From contig JAAYHJ010000074.1 of NCBI GenBank assembly GCA_012735465.1, positions 1-60,992 on the forward strand: 60,992 nucleotides of DNA, written 5' to 3'. The notes below the pieces were generated by a model that saw nothing but the letters and a program-made list of their open reading frames with translations, made no database searches and was not told the DNA's origin. Made by a program: the position numbers and the translations under genes. This stretch comes from Clostridiaceae bacterium (GTDB lineage: Bacteria > Bacillota > Clostridia > SK-Y3). Of the stretch, positions 7,839 through 16,873 are shown piece by piece (position 1 is the first letter of the stretch; each line of letters begins with the position of its first letter).

Positions 7839-8492
7839 ATGGCTTTGTGGATAATATTCATCGGTGCATTTTTAATAGGTTTTTCAGGAGCAATGATGCC
7901 CGGGCCTTTGTTAGGGGTCACAATTGACGGTAGCCTTAAAAAGGATTGGACAGCAGGTCCTTTGGTAGTATTAGGACATGGTATACTGGAATTTATATTG
8001 GTTATTATCATGACCTTTGGACTTAAAGATTTTTTTTCTAATCCAACAGTTGCAGGATTTATCGGATTATTTGGCGGTGCTTTTCTTGCATGGATGGGTT
8101 ACGGAATGATAAAATCCGGCATAAATAAGTCGGTTTCTTTGGAAAACCAAAGAGCGACAAAGGATACAGGAATGGGAAATCTTGTATTAGCGGGAGCGCT
8201 TGTAAGTGCTACTAATCCATACTTTATTATATGGTGGGCGTCAACGGGCATAGAGTCAATACGCGAATCTTATACTTTCGGATTAATTGGTGTCTTTGCA
8301 TTTTTCGTAGGACATATTTTATCGGACCTTGTGTGGTATTCAACGGTTTCCATAGCATTTTCCAAAGGAAAGAAACTGATAAGTGATGTAATGTACCATT
8401 GGATTATTTTATTATTAGGTATATTTATTATAGTATTTTCAATTTATTTTATGGGTAGCGGCTTTAATATGCTGTTGGGGGCTATAAAGTAA
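7839..8492 (+). CDS. LysE/RhtB-family amino-acid exporter, 217 aa
   Basis: A six-helix inner-membrane exporter. The N terminus, FLIGFSGAMMPGPLLGVTIDGSLKKDW, is the LysE signature (G-x-x-x-PGP), and LVSATNPYFIIWWASTG is the second conserved segment. Family members expel lysine, homoserine, threonine or similar compounds. The ATG follows AGAGGGG. The upstream 278 bp are very AT-rich and hold a terminator and a probable promoter area, so it is likely its own unit. The exact substrate is not readable. Confidence 0.88.
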   Translation: MALWIIFIGAFLIGFSGAMMPGPLLGVTIDGSLKKDWTAGPLVVLGHGILEFILVIIMTFGLKDFFSNPTVAGFIGLFGGAFLAWMGYGMIKSGINKSVSLENQRATKDTGMGNLVLAGALVSATNPYFIIWWASTGIESIRESYTFGLIGVFAFFVGHILSDLVWYSTVSIAFSKGKKLISDVMYHWIILLLGIFIIVFSIYFMGSGFNMLLGAIK

Positions 8493-8523
8493 GCGTATTA
8501 TTAATTTTTGGAGGATTTGTAGA

Positions 8524-8607
8524 ATGAAATTCAGAAGATATATCAGCTTACTGATATTGGCATTTCTGATTTGTAACCGGTTGCAGCGATCTATGAAATT
8601 TTTATAA
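8524..8607 (+). pseudogene. Frameshifted lipoprotein signal-peptide remnant
   Basis: A strong GGAGG precedes ATG 8524 and a typical signal sequence, MKFRRYISLLILAFLI. The frame then runs on as CNRLQRSMKFL to a stop. Shifting by one base at the same point reads VTGCSDL-stop, where V-T-G-C is a proper lipobox. I infer a lipoprotein gene of which only the export signal survives, with a frameshift at the cleavage site. It could also be a real 27-residue peptide, which is less likely. Confidence 0.45.
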
Positions 8608-8668
8608 AACTACGTAGTATTCTTATCGACCTAGTTGATTGTTGATCAAATATTCAGGAGGAAAACGA

Positions 8669-10765
8669 ATGACAGAAAAGACTACTAATCACAGACTTAA
8701 TGATGAAAATTTGATAGATATGTTTCCATGTGGCCTCTATGTGGTAAGAGACTCTGTAATAATTGATTGTAATAGTACAACGGTAAAGATGCTTGGTTAT
8801 TCGGGCAAAGAAGAAATCCTGGGACGTAAGCCCTACGAATTTTCACCTGAGAAACAACCGGATGGAAGTTCTTCGGTTGAGAAAGGTCAGGAAATTATCG
8901 AAAATGCGTTAAACAGTGATAGGGAAACGGTTTTCGAATGGATGCATAAGAGAAAGAACGGGGATGTTTTTACTGCTTACGTTGTTATTTATAATAAAAA
9001 TGAAAACCTGTATGCAGTGATGATGGATATTGACGAGATAAAACAGCTAAAGGGAGAAAAGGATATATCAAAAGAAAAGGCTTGTGAAGAACAATTAATA
9101 TTATTCAAAAAAATACTGGAAAACAATTCTGAAGGCATAGTAATTACCGATATTGATGGGAATATAGAGTGGATAAATGCTGCCTTTGAAAAAATAACGG
9201 GGTATTCGCTATTGGAAGTAAAGGGCCTTAATATGAGTATTCTAAAATCAGGAATTCAGGAGCAAACCTTTTACTCTAATATGTGGAACCAATTGATAAA
9301 CAAAGGAACATGGAGCGGCGTGGTGTGGAATAAAACCAAGAAAGGTGAAATCTATTCCGAGTGGCTCAAGATAAGCAGCATCAAAGACGATTTGAATAAA
9401 ATTACCCATTATGTAGGAGTTTTCAAGGACCTTACTGAGAAGAAAAAAATTGACCAGCAGGTGGCGGAACTGAAACAAAAAGATGCTTTGACCGGGCTGT
9501 ATAACAGGGACTATTTTATTAAACTTGTGGATAATCATATAAAAAAATGTAAAGATGATGAACAGTTTTCAATTGTTTTTATAGATATTGCAGGACTTAA
9601 AGAAGTAAACAATTCCATAGGCCATCATATAGGAGATAGATTGCTGATTGAACTGTCCAAAAGGTTACGTCTTTTGATAAACGATTATTATGTATTATCA
9701 AGATATAGCGGAGATGAATTTGCTATTCTTTGTAAAGAAAAAAGAGATATAAAAACTGTAGCGGAAATGATTTTGGCAAGTATTAAACGGCCTTTTATGA
9801 TAGAAAATACTGTATTAAATGTGTCGGCAAATATTGGGATTAGCAGGTTTCCTAATGACGGTAAAAATGCGGAAGCCTTGATCAGGCATGCAGAGACGGC
9901 TATGTATAAATCGAAAGGACAGCTGGAAGGGAAAATATTCTTTTATTCCAAAGAGATGTCTGAAGAAATCGAGGATAGATTTTACATAGTAAACCTTTTA
10001 ACAAGAGCAATAGCAAATGAAGAACTAAGTGTTTATTACCAACCAATATTTAATATTGAAAATCCTGCAAATATTGTGGCTATAGAGGCGCTGTTGCGTT
10101 GGAAAAACCCTATATTGGGAAATGTGGCACCAGATAAATTTATCCCTCTGGCGGAAAAAACGGGATATATTATAAATATCGGGGAATGGGTGCTGGAGCA
10201 GGTGTGCAAACAAATTAAATCATGGAAACAGGCAGGGTATCGTGTTTTACCTGTGGCAGTTAATGTTTCTGTAAAGCAGTTGGAGCAGCAAGGGTTTTCA
10301 AAAAGGGTAATAGGAATTGTAAAAGAATATAATCTTAAGCCGGATAACATAGAGTTGGAAATAACGGAAAGCATATCTTCGGGAAACTTGACAACCATTG
10401 TTAAAAACCTGAAAGAACTTAAAAAATACGGTTTTAAAATTTCCATGGACGATTTTGGAACAGGTTTTTCTTCCCTTGGACAGATAGACCGATTTGAGCT
10501 GGATAAACTTAAAATAGATAAGATTTTCATAGAGGATTTATTAAATACTTCAAAGAAGCAGAACCTGGTAAGAACAATTATTGCAATGGCCAGCAGCCTG
10601 AATTTAACCGTAGTGGCGGAAGGAATAGAATCCAATGAGCAGTTATTATATCTTAAGGAATTTGGGTGCCATCTGGGACAGGGATATTTATTGAGCAGGC
10701 CTTTGCCGGCAGGGGAAATAGAAGTTTTACTTGGTGAGTGTAACACAAAAAGGGGACGGTTTTAG
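8669..10765 (+). CDS. PAS-PAS-GGDEF-EAL cyclic-di-GMP signalling protein, 698 aa
   Basis: Cytoplasmic sensor that likely controls c-di-GMP. Order: PAS (about 10-130), PAS with PAC (~145-265), GGDEF (~275-430), EAL (~440-690); no membrane helix. The GGDEF site reads SGDEF and there is no RxxD inhibitory site before it, so cyclase activity may be weak. The EAL domain keeps its usual catalytic set: EALLRW, NVSVKQL, ELEITES, MDDFGTG, KIDKIFI, VAEGIES and GQGYLLSRPL, so phosphodiesterase activity is likely. ATG 8669 is chosen because AGGAGG stands eight bases before it; the in-frame TTG at 8639 has no SD. It converges with the lipoprotein gene at 10762 and overlaps it by four bases in a shared terminator. 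Confidence 0.93.
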   Translation: MTEKTTNHRLNDENLIDMFPCGLYVVRDSVIIDCNSTTVKMLGYSGKEEILGRKPYEFSPEKQPDGSSSVEKGQEIIENALNSDRETVFEWMHKRKNGDVFTAYVVIYNKNENLYAVMMDIDEIKQLKGEKDISKEKACEEQLILFKKILENNSEGIVITDIDGNIEWINAAFEKITGYSLLEVKGLNMSILKSGIQEQTFYSNMWNQLINKGTWSGVVWNKTKKGEIYSEWLKISSIKDDLNKITHYVGVFKDLTEKKKIDQQVAELKQKDALTGLYNRDYFIKLVDNHIKKCKDDEQFSIVFIDIAGLKEVNNSIGHHIGDRLLIELSKRLRLLINDYYVLSRYSGDEFAILCKEKRDIKTVAEMILASIKRPFMIENTVLNVSANIGISRFPNDGKNAEALIRHAETAMYKSKGQLEGKIFFYSKEMSEEIEDRFYIVNLLTRAIANEELSVYYQPIFNIENPANIVAIEALLRWKNPILGNVAPDKFIPLAEKTGYIINIGEWVLEQVCKQIKSWKQAGYRVLPVAVNVSVKQLEQQGFSKRVIGIVKEYNLKPDNIELEITESISSGNLTTIVKNLKELKKYGFKISMDDFGTGFSSLGQIDRFELDKLKIDKIFIEDLLNTSKKQNLVRTIIAMASSLNLTVVAEGIESNEQLLYLKEFGCHLGQGYLLSRPLPAGEIEVLLGECNTKRGRF

Positions 10766-10781
10766 TTCAAATCGTCCCCTT
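10750..10781. terminator. Bidirectional terminator containing both stop codons
   Basis: AAGGGGACGGTTT (10750-10762) pairs with AAATCGTCCCCTT (10769-10781), a 13-bp stem with one G-U pair and a 6-nt loop. A U-rich tail follows on each strand. The TAG of the c-di-GMP gene is in the loop and the stop of the opposite gene overlaps it. The GGGGACGG core resembles the ends of the RAYT element near 32-33 kb. Confidence 0.85.
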
Positions 10782-12285
10782 GTTTTATATGGTTTTCCAA
10801 AGTTCTTTTCCAATTTTCTACATATTGACCTGTTGCCCATTCTACCATGATTACAACTTCACCTTCCTTTAAAGGAATCCTTTCTAAAGGTTCTTGTTGA
10901 AGATAATAACCATTTATTGCGAACACCATTATTTCTTCCTTTGTTATTACCAAAGCAATATCTTTGTTCGGAGATGTATAAAGATCAACAGCAGCAGGTA
11001 CCCTGTCCTTTACAGTTGTCCATGGAATACAGAGGTTATCATAGAAAACCAGTTCCCGGGGCGGAATAAGGTTAATGTTGTAATCGGAGATTCTTAATTG
11101 CCCGTCTTCAAAAAAGCTAACACGACCTTTTAACAGCCAGTGACCAAGCCTTCTTTCAAGGCCGTAATTTTCACTGTATTGGCTAAGACGATATTTGATT
11201 TTTTCACTCCTTTGATCCAGCACCTTTTGGATACCGGTTTTTATTGCCTCCAGGCCCGCATCTCCTAATAAGTCCGATATATTTACCCTTCTGATATTGG
11301 GGAGGCTGTCAATGACCAGTACGTGCAGCCCCTGACTTTGCAAGAATCTGTTTCCTTCTGAGGTTACATAGGTTTTTTCTTCAATGGAAACGTAATCGTT
11401 GCTGATAAAATTTATTTTTCTGTAAATCTCCTCTTTTCTTTCATAGGGATGGAACAGTTCAAAATTTTCCTTTTTAATGGGATGCATGTCTTTACTTAGA
11501 ATATTGTAAGCCACCAATAAGTCTTCTGTTCTATTGCCTTCGCTTATCCTATTAACCTCCATTTTCCAGAAACCTTTTCTTCTTGGGAAAAAGATGCCTT
11601 CCGTCTCTAAAAGAGGCTCCAGGTTTTTATTTTCTGCAGAAATCCAAAGGGTCCTATAGGAGTGGGTTTCTGTATCCGTGTCATTTTCTTTAAGGGTTTG
11701 GCGAAGGCCTATAAGGACTCCGCTACGTTGTAAATCAGTTTGGGGCTGATTCTCTATCTTGCTTTTTAGTATATTTTTTTCCAATAACTGTTTTATGGAT
11801 GCTTCATCAACCTCGGGAGAAATCTTCTTCAAAACAAAACTGTCATTGTAGATTTTTAATACCAGTTTATCCTCCTGTTCTTTTAAAATCTCGCAGAAAA
11901 AAAGTTCATTGTCTGTAACCGAAATTACTTCCGTTTCCTTTACAGGAAAAGAGTATCCTTCAGGAAAAGCGTCATAATGATATAGGATATATTCCTCCGT
12001 ATTTACCCGCCTTACCTGGTAACTAACATCTTTAATAAAATAATCGGCTATCATTGCATATTCCTTGGTAAAAAAAGCGGTTTTGCCCAGCCATTGTCGG
12101 AGGCTGTCTTCGGTAGAAGTTGACTGATTCAATACATCGGTAATTTCCCATGTCCCGCTTATAGGAATATTAAAACTTTCAGGAGGTATAATCTGTAATC
12201 CCAGCTCATTGGATGTATTCACACAACCGGTTGCAAGCAATAAAAACAGTAATAAAATAAAGCTCAGTTTAATTACAGGCTTCAT
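10762..12285 (-). CDS. Lipoprotein partner of the adjacent two-component system, 507 aa
   Basis: The N terminus, MKPVIKLSFILLLFLLLATGC, is a lipoprotein signal with lipobox A-T-G-C, so the mature protein is anchored outside the membrane. I do not recognise the rest. Three sections begin with similar G-x-W strands (GTWEITDVL near residue 44, GFWKMEVNR near 237, GHWLLKGRVSFFEDGQLRIS near 380), which suggests repeated beta-rich domains. The start ATG overlaps the kinase stop as ATGA, so translation is coupled to the histidine kinase. By position it could be an accessory sensor or inhibitor, as YycH/YycI are for WalK, but there is no visible similarity to those. Confidence 0.75.
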   Translation of the reverse strand: MKPVIKLSFILLLFLLLATGCVNTSNELGLQIIPPESFNIPISGTWEITDVLNQSTSTEDSLRQWLGKTAFFTKEYAMIADYFIKDVSYQVRRVNTEEYILYHYDAFPEGYSFPVKETEVISVTDNELFFCEILKEQEDKLVLKIYNDSFVLKKISPEVDEASIKQLLEKNILKSKIENQPQTDLQRSGVLIGLRQTLKENDTDTETHSYRTLWISAENKNLEPLLETEGIFFPRRKGFWKMEVNRISEGNRTEDLLVAYNILSKDMHPIKKENFELFHPYERKEEIYRKINFISNDYVSIEEKTYVTSEGNRFLQSQGLHVLVIDSLPNIRRVNISDLLGDAGLEAIKTGIQKVLDQRSEKIKYRLSQYSENYGLERRLGHWLLKGRVSFFEDGQLRISDYNINLIPPRELVFYDNLCIPWTTVKDRVPAAVDLYTSPNKDIALVITKEEIMVFAINGYYLQQEPLERIPLKEGEVVIMVEWATGQYVENWKRTLENHIKQGDDLN

Positions 12286-13676
12286 CTAACCACCTCCTGC
12301 AAGGGCAGCCTGATGGTAACGGTTGTCCCTTTGCCCAACTCACTGCTTATATCCAGGCTTCCGCCCATCATTTTAATAATTTCATCGGAGATGGATAAAC
12401 CAATTCCGGTATGGGATTTGCTGGATTTTCCCTTGTAGAATTTTTCTTTAATTTTTGGAAGCTCATCAGGAGCTATGCCACTGCCTGTATCTTCCACAAT
12501 GAGTATTATTTGTTCACCCTCTCTTTTTGCCTCTAATAGTATTTTCCCATTTGGAGGAGTAAACTTAAAAGCATTGTCCAATATGTTAATAAGAACCTGC
12601 TTCAGGCGGTTGTCATCCGAATAAATCAAAGGAAGATTATCGGCATAGTTCAACTGAAAATCCACTTTTTCCCTTAAAGCCCTTGGAGTCAGTTGCTTTT
12701 TAACATGTTCCAATATTTTAATCAAGTTTACCGGTTTTATATTAAGGGTGATTTTACCTGATACAAATTTAGAAAAATCAAGCAGTTCTTCCACCATAAG
12801 GCTTAGTCGGTCGCTTTCCTTTTCAATGATTTCAAGACCGTCCGATAAGATTTCTTTATCTTCATAATCCTGTTTTAGAGTGATTACCCAGCCCTTGATG
12901 GAAGTTAGGGGAGTCCTAAGCTCATGGGATACCGAGGATATAAAATCATTTTTTAGCTGCTCTTTCTTGATAATTTCCTTTGCCATATGATTTAAAGTAT
13001 CCGAAAGCCGGCCAATTTCATCATCTCTTCTTTTTTTAGTTTGGATATGATAATTACCTTCCGCCATTTTTTCTGCCACGAGGGTGATTTCTTCAAGGGG
13101 TGTGGTTATGGTATTTGCCAGGAAAATACTGACTAACCCTGTTATTAAGGTTACCAAAACCCCAAAGGCAATAAAAATATAGGCAATTCTTTTTATATCG
13201 TTGTTTACTTCCCTGAGGGAAGCAATAAATCTCAGGACGCCCACTTGTTGACCCCTTGAATGGAGAGGCGTGGAAATTGCCATCACCTTTTCGGTGCTAT
13301 AATCAATCTCGCCAATCCATTTCCCGGTCTGCCCTTCCAGTGCGCTTTTCACATCCTCCATTTCTTTTGTGGAATCGGACATAATACCCAGGGAATCCAT
13401 CAGAACCTTACCGTTCATATCAATAATTACTACCTGGGCTGTGGTTTGATTCCAAAAAGCATCTACATTGCTTAGTACGTTTTCCTCTAATGTAGCATCG
13501 GAAAAGTATTTTTCATAAAAATCTGCAGAGGTATACAACTGATTTAGCAAAGTGCTTTCCAGGTTGCTGTAATAGTATTGTTTAATATTGATGATCAATA
13601 CTGCTTCAAGAATGGCTACCGTAATGATGATAATAAATACAAAATAAAAAACCAGCCTTTTTTTAATACTCTTCAT
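12282..13676 (-). CDS. Sensor histidine kinase (HAMP-HisKA-HATPase), 464 aa
   Basis: Membrane sensor that phosphorylates the regulator encoded just upstream. A membrane helix at about 9-30, an extracytoplasmic domain of about 130 residues, a second helix at ~163-187, HAMP (~188-240), the phospho-accepting SSVSHELRTPLTS box near 250, and an ATP-binding domain with RLKQVLINILDNAFKFTPP (N box), VEDTGSGI (G1) and GIGLSISDEI (G2). The architecture is that of PhoR/WalK/ResE-like kinases. It lies one base after the regulator stop and overlaps the lipoprotein start. The signal sensed is unknown. Confidence 0.93.
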   Translation of the reverse strand: MKSIKKRLVFYFVFIIIITVAILEAVLIINIKQYYYSNLESTLLNQLYTSADFYEKYFSDATLEENVLSNVDAFWNQTTAQVVIIDMNGKVLMDSLGIMSDSTKEMEDVKSALEGQTGKWIGEIDYSTEKVMAISTPLHSRGQQVGVLRFIASLREVNNDIKRIAYIFIAFGVLVTLITGLVSIFLANTITTPLEEITLVAEKMAEGNYHIQTKKRRDDEIGRLSDTLNHMAKEIIKKEQLKNDFISSVSHELRTPLTSIKGWVITLKQDYEDKEILSDGLEIIEKESDRLSLMVEELLDFSKFVSGKITLNIKPVNLIKILEHVKKQLTPRALREKVDFQLNYADNLPLIYSDDNRLKQVLINILDNAFKFTPPNGKILLEAKREGEQIILIVEDTGSGIAPDELPKIKEKFYKGKSSKSHTGIGLSISDEIIKMMGGSLDISSELGKGTTVTIRLPLQEVVR

Positions 13677-13677
13677 A

Positions 13678-14388
13678 CTAATTCCTACCTCGCAACCTGT
13701 AACCTATTCCCCAGACGGTTTCAATCAGCCTGGGGGCAGAGGGATTGTCTTCAATCTTTTCCCGTATGCGCCTGATGTGAACATCCACTGTTTTCATGTC
13801 GCCAAAATAGGTTTTACCCCAGATCTTGTTCAATATGTCATTACGGCTAAAGGCTTTATCCGGATTTTCCATGAGTGTTTTCATTATGGCAAATTCCGTA
13901 GGAGTTAATTCAATTTCCCTGTCTCCCTTGTAAAATCTTTGACCTTGTAAATCAAGTTTTAGTCCATGAAATTCAAGGATTTTTCTGCTGCCCTTTTTTC
14001 TTATATCTACCTTCCTTAAATGGGCATGGATACGGGCAATAAGTTCCAGCGGGTTAAAGGGTTTTATCATATAATCGTCTGCTCCCAGCTCCAACCCCAT
14101 GATCTTATCCATATCCTGGCCTTTTGCTGTTAACATGATAATAATCATTTCCGGTTCGGTTTTTCTTATTTGCTGACATAGTTCAAAACCGTCCATTCCC
14201 GGCAGCATCACATCAAGAATGGCTACTATAACCTCTTCTTTTTCTATCAGTTTTAACGCTTCTTCTCCGCTTTCACATTCCAATACTTGAAACCCGCTGC
14301 GGTTGAGATTAATAGCTAAAAATTTTCGAATAGAGGCTTCGTCTTCTACCACGAGCACTTTTTTTTGCATTTCTTCCATCATCATCAC
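13678..14388 (-). CDS. OmpR/PhoB-family response regulator, 236 aa
   Basis: Transcription regulator with a receiver domain (VVEDEASIRKFL acidic pocket; phospho-acceptor Asp in AILDVMLPGMDG; LTAKG with the conserved Thr/Lys region) and a winged-helix DNA-binding domain (ELTPTEFAIMKTL, then DVHIRRIREKIEDNP and VWGIGYRL). First gene of the regulator-kinase-lipoprotein operon. The start is uncertain: GTG 14388 is followed by three ATGs, and only a weak GGGTG lies ahead, so the true N terminus may be a few residues shorter. The divergent neighbour is an envelope deacetylase, which hints at cell-wall control. Confidence 0.92.
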   Translation of the reverse strand: MMMMEEMQKKVLVVEDEASIRKFLAINLNRSGFQVLECESGEEALKLIEKEEVIVAILDVMLPGMDGFELCQQIRKTEPEMIIIMLTAKGQDMDKIMGLELGADDYMIKPFNPLELIARIHAHLRKVDIRKKGSRKILEFHGLKLDLQGQRFYKGDREIELTPTEFAIMKTLMENPDKAFSRNDILNKIWGKTYFGDMKTVDVHIRRIREKIEDNPSAPRLIETVWGIGYRLRGRN

Positions 14389-14578
14389 CCAGCATATGTA
14401 ATCTTTTTTTAAGCCTATTGTACTATATTTTTATCTTGACTTCCAGTTTCTATTGACCCGCCTTGAAAGTCTTAATCTTTTCGTAACCTTTTTTAACGGA
14501 TCTGTAAATCAATATGCGACAAAACGTGATAAGATTTTTACATAAAAATGTAGAAAGTAACAAAAAGGGGGCCAAACA

Positions 14579-15478
14579 ATGAAGCATTATCTAAAAACAA
14601 GTGTTTTTATTCTATTATTAGTTATTATGTCGTTTGGGCTTGTAGGATGTGGAGCATCTCTGACCAGCGAAACAACTGCAGTGGCAGATGAGTTTAATAC
14701 CGGCCTTGAGGAAGAGACAACACAGGAAAACATATCTATTGAAGAATTGCCCAAATTCCCACAAGAAAACCTGAAAGAAGAAGAGCCGATTGAAGAACCA
14801 AAGGAAGAGGTGAAAGAAGAGCCCGTTGATGAAGCATTTCAAGAAGAGAAACCAATAGGGGTAGATGAAAATGTCAGGGTTGCATATCTCACTTTCGACG
14901 ATGGTCCGTCTCCTAACATAACGCCTCAGGTTTTGGACATTCTTAAAGAGTATGATATAAAAGCGACTTTTTTCGTCATCGGAAACATGGCTGAAAAAAA
15001 TCCGGATATACTGTTAAGGATTCAAAAAGAGGGACATCTAATAGGCAATCATACTTATACCCATGATTATAAGCATATTTACTCGCATCCACAAAAACTG
15101 GTGGATGAATTAAAAAAGACGGATGAGCTGCTTTTATCAATACTGGGGAATGAATATGGAAAGCCAAGGTTTATGAGGTTTCCGGGCGGTTCCTTTGGGG
15201 ACAAATTACTGCCGTTTCGCCAGGCTGTAAAGGAAGCCGGTTATATTAGCATTGATTGGAACGTTGTTAATGGAGATGCGGAGGCTCCTAGTGTTCCGGC
15301 GGAAAAACAATTTAAAAGATTGCAGGAAACATTACAAAACAAAAGACAAGCTGTTATATTAATGCATGACAGCAATGGTAAACAAACCACGGTGGATGCT
15401 TTGCCGGCCCTTATTGAATATATAATGTCTCAGGGCTATGTTTTTAAGACTCTTGAACCGGGCCTTTTGCAAAACTAA
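14579..15478 (+). CDS. NodB-type polysaccharide deacetylase lipoprotein, 299 aa
   Basis: A surface enzyme that removes acetyl groups from peptidoglycan or another amino-sugar polymer. Signal peptide with lipobox V-G-C (residues 1-22), an acidic Glu/Pro/Lys-rich spacer (~30-95), then a NodB domain. Catalytic motifs are all present: TFDDGPSPN (metal Asp and catalytic base), GNHTYTH (metal histidines), RFPGGSFGD, IDWNVVNGDAE and ILMHDS (motif 5 His). ATG follows AAAGGGGG. It is divergent from the response-regulator operon and ends at a strong terminator shared with the next, opposite gene. Confidence 0.92.
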   Translation: MKHYLKTSVFILLLVIMSFGLVGCGASLTSETTAVADEFNTGLEEETTQENISIEELPKFPQENLKEEEPIEEPKEEVKEEPVDEAFQEEKPIGVDENVRVAYLTFDDGPSPNITPQVLDILKEYDIKATFFVIGNMAEKNPDILLRIQKEGHLIGNHTYTHDYKHIYSHPQKLVDELKKTDELLLSILGNEYGKPRFMRFPGGSFGDKLLPFRQAVKEAGYISIDWNVVNGDAEAPSVPAEKQFKRLQETLQNKRQAVILMHDSNGKQTTVDALPALIEYIMSQGYVFKTLEPGLLQN

Positions 15479-15480
15479 TG

Positions 15481-15509
15481 AAAATAACGAGCAGGCCGCT
15501 CGTTATTTT
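15481..15509. terminator. Bidirectional terminator
   Basis: AAAATAACGAGC (15481-15492) and GCTCGTTATTTT (15498-15509) form a perfect 12-bp stem with a 5-nt loop between two converging genes; the A and T ends give a U tail in either direction. It overlaps the stop of the minus-strand lipoprotein gene. Confidence 0.9.
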
Positions 15510-16348
15510 CTAAATGCTTCCTCCAGCTTATTTAAATTATCCAGTGCTATATCGCTTTTCAACAATGTTAGGGTTAGGTTGCTTTGCTTTACCACTTTTT
15601 CAAGCTCATAAATGGAAAATTCCACCTGGCTGGCTTGTTTTTCTTGTTCTTTTTTTACCTGGGCTTTTACAATTGACCAGTAGGATTTTAAGCTGTCAAT
15701 ATCTGCAGAAGACTTTTCCCATTGCCCTGCAATACCATTATATTTTGCGTCCCTTATGAAGTATCCCATTCGCTTGACATCGGGAGGTATTTCACTGTTA
15801 TACTGGGCCGTAAAATCAGAAATGAATTGGGTCAATTCATTGGCTGCAAATAAGGTATTTAACAAGTCTTTTGACTCCGCATAAATTGTCAGGTTGTTTA
15901 ATACGTCACTGAATTTGTCAAGGGTTTCTTTAGGAACCCCCGTTTTTACTATCTCGGGCTGAAATTTATTCCATTCTTTATGAATATTTTCAACCTTTTC
16001 CTTAGCTGCCTTCCACATTTTATCATCCGGTGATTCTTTTTTAACTTCTTGTTCCGTTTCCTGTTTCGTTTCTGTTTTTGCTTCTTCTTGGTCTTCTTCT
16101 TGTTTTACCTCCGTTTTGGTTTCAATGCTTATTTTTTCTTCCGATTTTTCATCTTCTTTTTTATCTAATTCCTCAATCAAATTTTTAATTTCCGATTCCA
16201 TTTTTTCCAGGGATCCCGGTGCTTCGTTTTCTGCCTGATTCTCAGTTTGAGGTGCCGGTTTCGTTTCTTTCCTGTAACAGGCTGAAGAAGAAAAAGCTAA
16301 AAAAAATGCTAAAAGTATAACGGCAACAGGACTGCGGTTTTGTTTCAT
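15503..16348 (-). CDS. Lipoprotein with charged coiled-coil spacer, 281 aa
   Basis: Signal peptide MKQNRSPVAVILLAFFLAF with a lipobox S-S-A-C, followed by about 85 residues extremely rich in Glu and Lys with repeated TETK/ETEQE runs (coiled or extended spacer), then a helical domain of about 165 residues (W-x-x-A-K-E-K-V-E-N...). The domain has no motif I recognise; it resembles helical-bundle lipoproteins of unknown function common in Clostridia. Monocistronic, converging on the deacetylase gene. A role as a surface or wall-linked protein is inferred only from the signal and spacer. Confidence 0.75.
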   Translation of the reverse strand: MKQNRSPVAVILLAFFLAFSSSACYRKETKPAPQTENQAENEAPGSLEKMESEIKNLIEELDKKEDEKSEEKISIETKTEVKQEEDQEEAKTETKQETEQEVKKESPDDKMWKAAKEKVENIHKEWNKFQPEIVKTGVPKETLDKFSDVLNNLTIYAESKDLLNTLFAANELTQFISDFTAQYNSEIPPDVKRMGYFIRDAKYNGIAGQWEKSSADIDSLKSYWSIVKAQVKKEQEKQASQVEFSIYELEKVVKQSNLTLTLLKSDIALDNLNKLEEAFRK

Positions 16349-16873
16349 AAATAATCACCTCAAATTTAGTCTAACCACTAAAGTTCAATCAATACGCAAC
16401 ATAAATTTTATATTCGTAAATTAACGGCATATTTAATAGTAATGAATAGTTATTCTTAATAAATATTAGTAAAAATATATATATATTATGTCAATTACTT
16501 CATATGATTACTAATTGTAGAAAAATGATGTTTACTTTTATTATGTCATGTAGTATAATTAATAATATAAATGGGGTGAAAAATATGTCCAATATCTCTT
16601 CAGATTGTGGATACATGATCCTTATGATTTATGGCAATCATATCTGTGGCCTCTTTATATAAAAATACGCTGAATTATTTATGAGTTTTTCTACAATCAA
16701 TAAATCTGCTTTTACATTATAAAAATGTAATGGCTAAGCCTTGTCTTATTAAACAGCATGCTGTTCAGGTATTGTTCATAATTTTAGTTATCCATTTTTT
16801 TTTTGGCATTACTAAAAAATACTTCAGACATAAAAAATGTGTTAAACTACAAGCATTCAGGGGGGGCATTTTT
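16349..16873. other. 525-bp AT-rich gap with promoter, micro-ORF and 12-bp inverted repeats
   Basis: A plausible promoter (TTTACT 16531-16536, 17 bp, TATAAT 16554-16559) leads to GGGGTG and a 25-codon ATG frame (16585-16662) with no known match. ATTGTAGAAAAA (16514-16525) is repeated inverted as TTTTTCTACAAT (16686-16697), bounding a 184-bp block that holds all of these. No transposase is present. The in-frame hydrophobic stretch before 16874 lacks an SD and is treated as untranslated. Confidence 0.45.
16531..16559 (+). promoter_or_regulatory. Sigma-A-type promoter
   Basis: TTTACT, 17-bp spacer, TATAAT. It points toward the micro-ORF and the chemoreceptor-like gene at 16874, with a leader of about 300 nt. 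Confidence 0.5.

Noticed and set aside
10036-10746. 236-residue minus-strand frame opposite the EAL domain
   Set aside because: The plus strand encodes all catalytic EAL motifs; this is the antisense reading.
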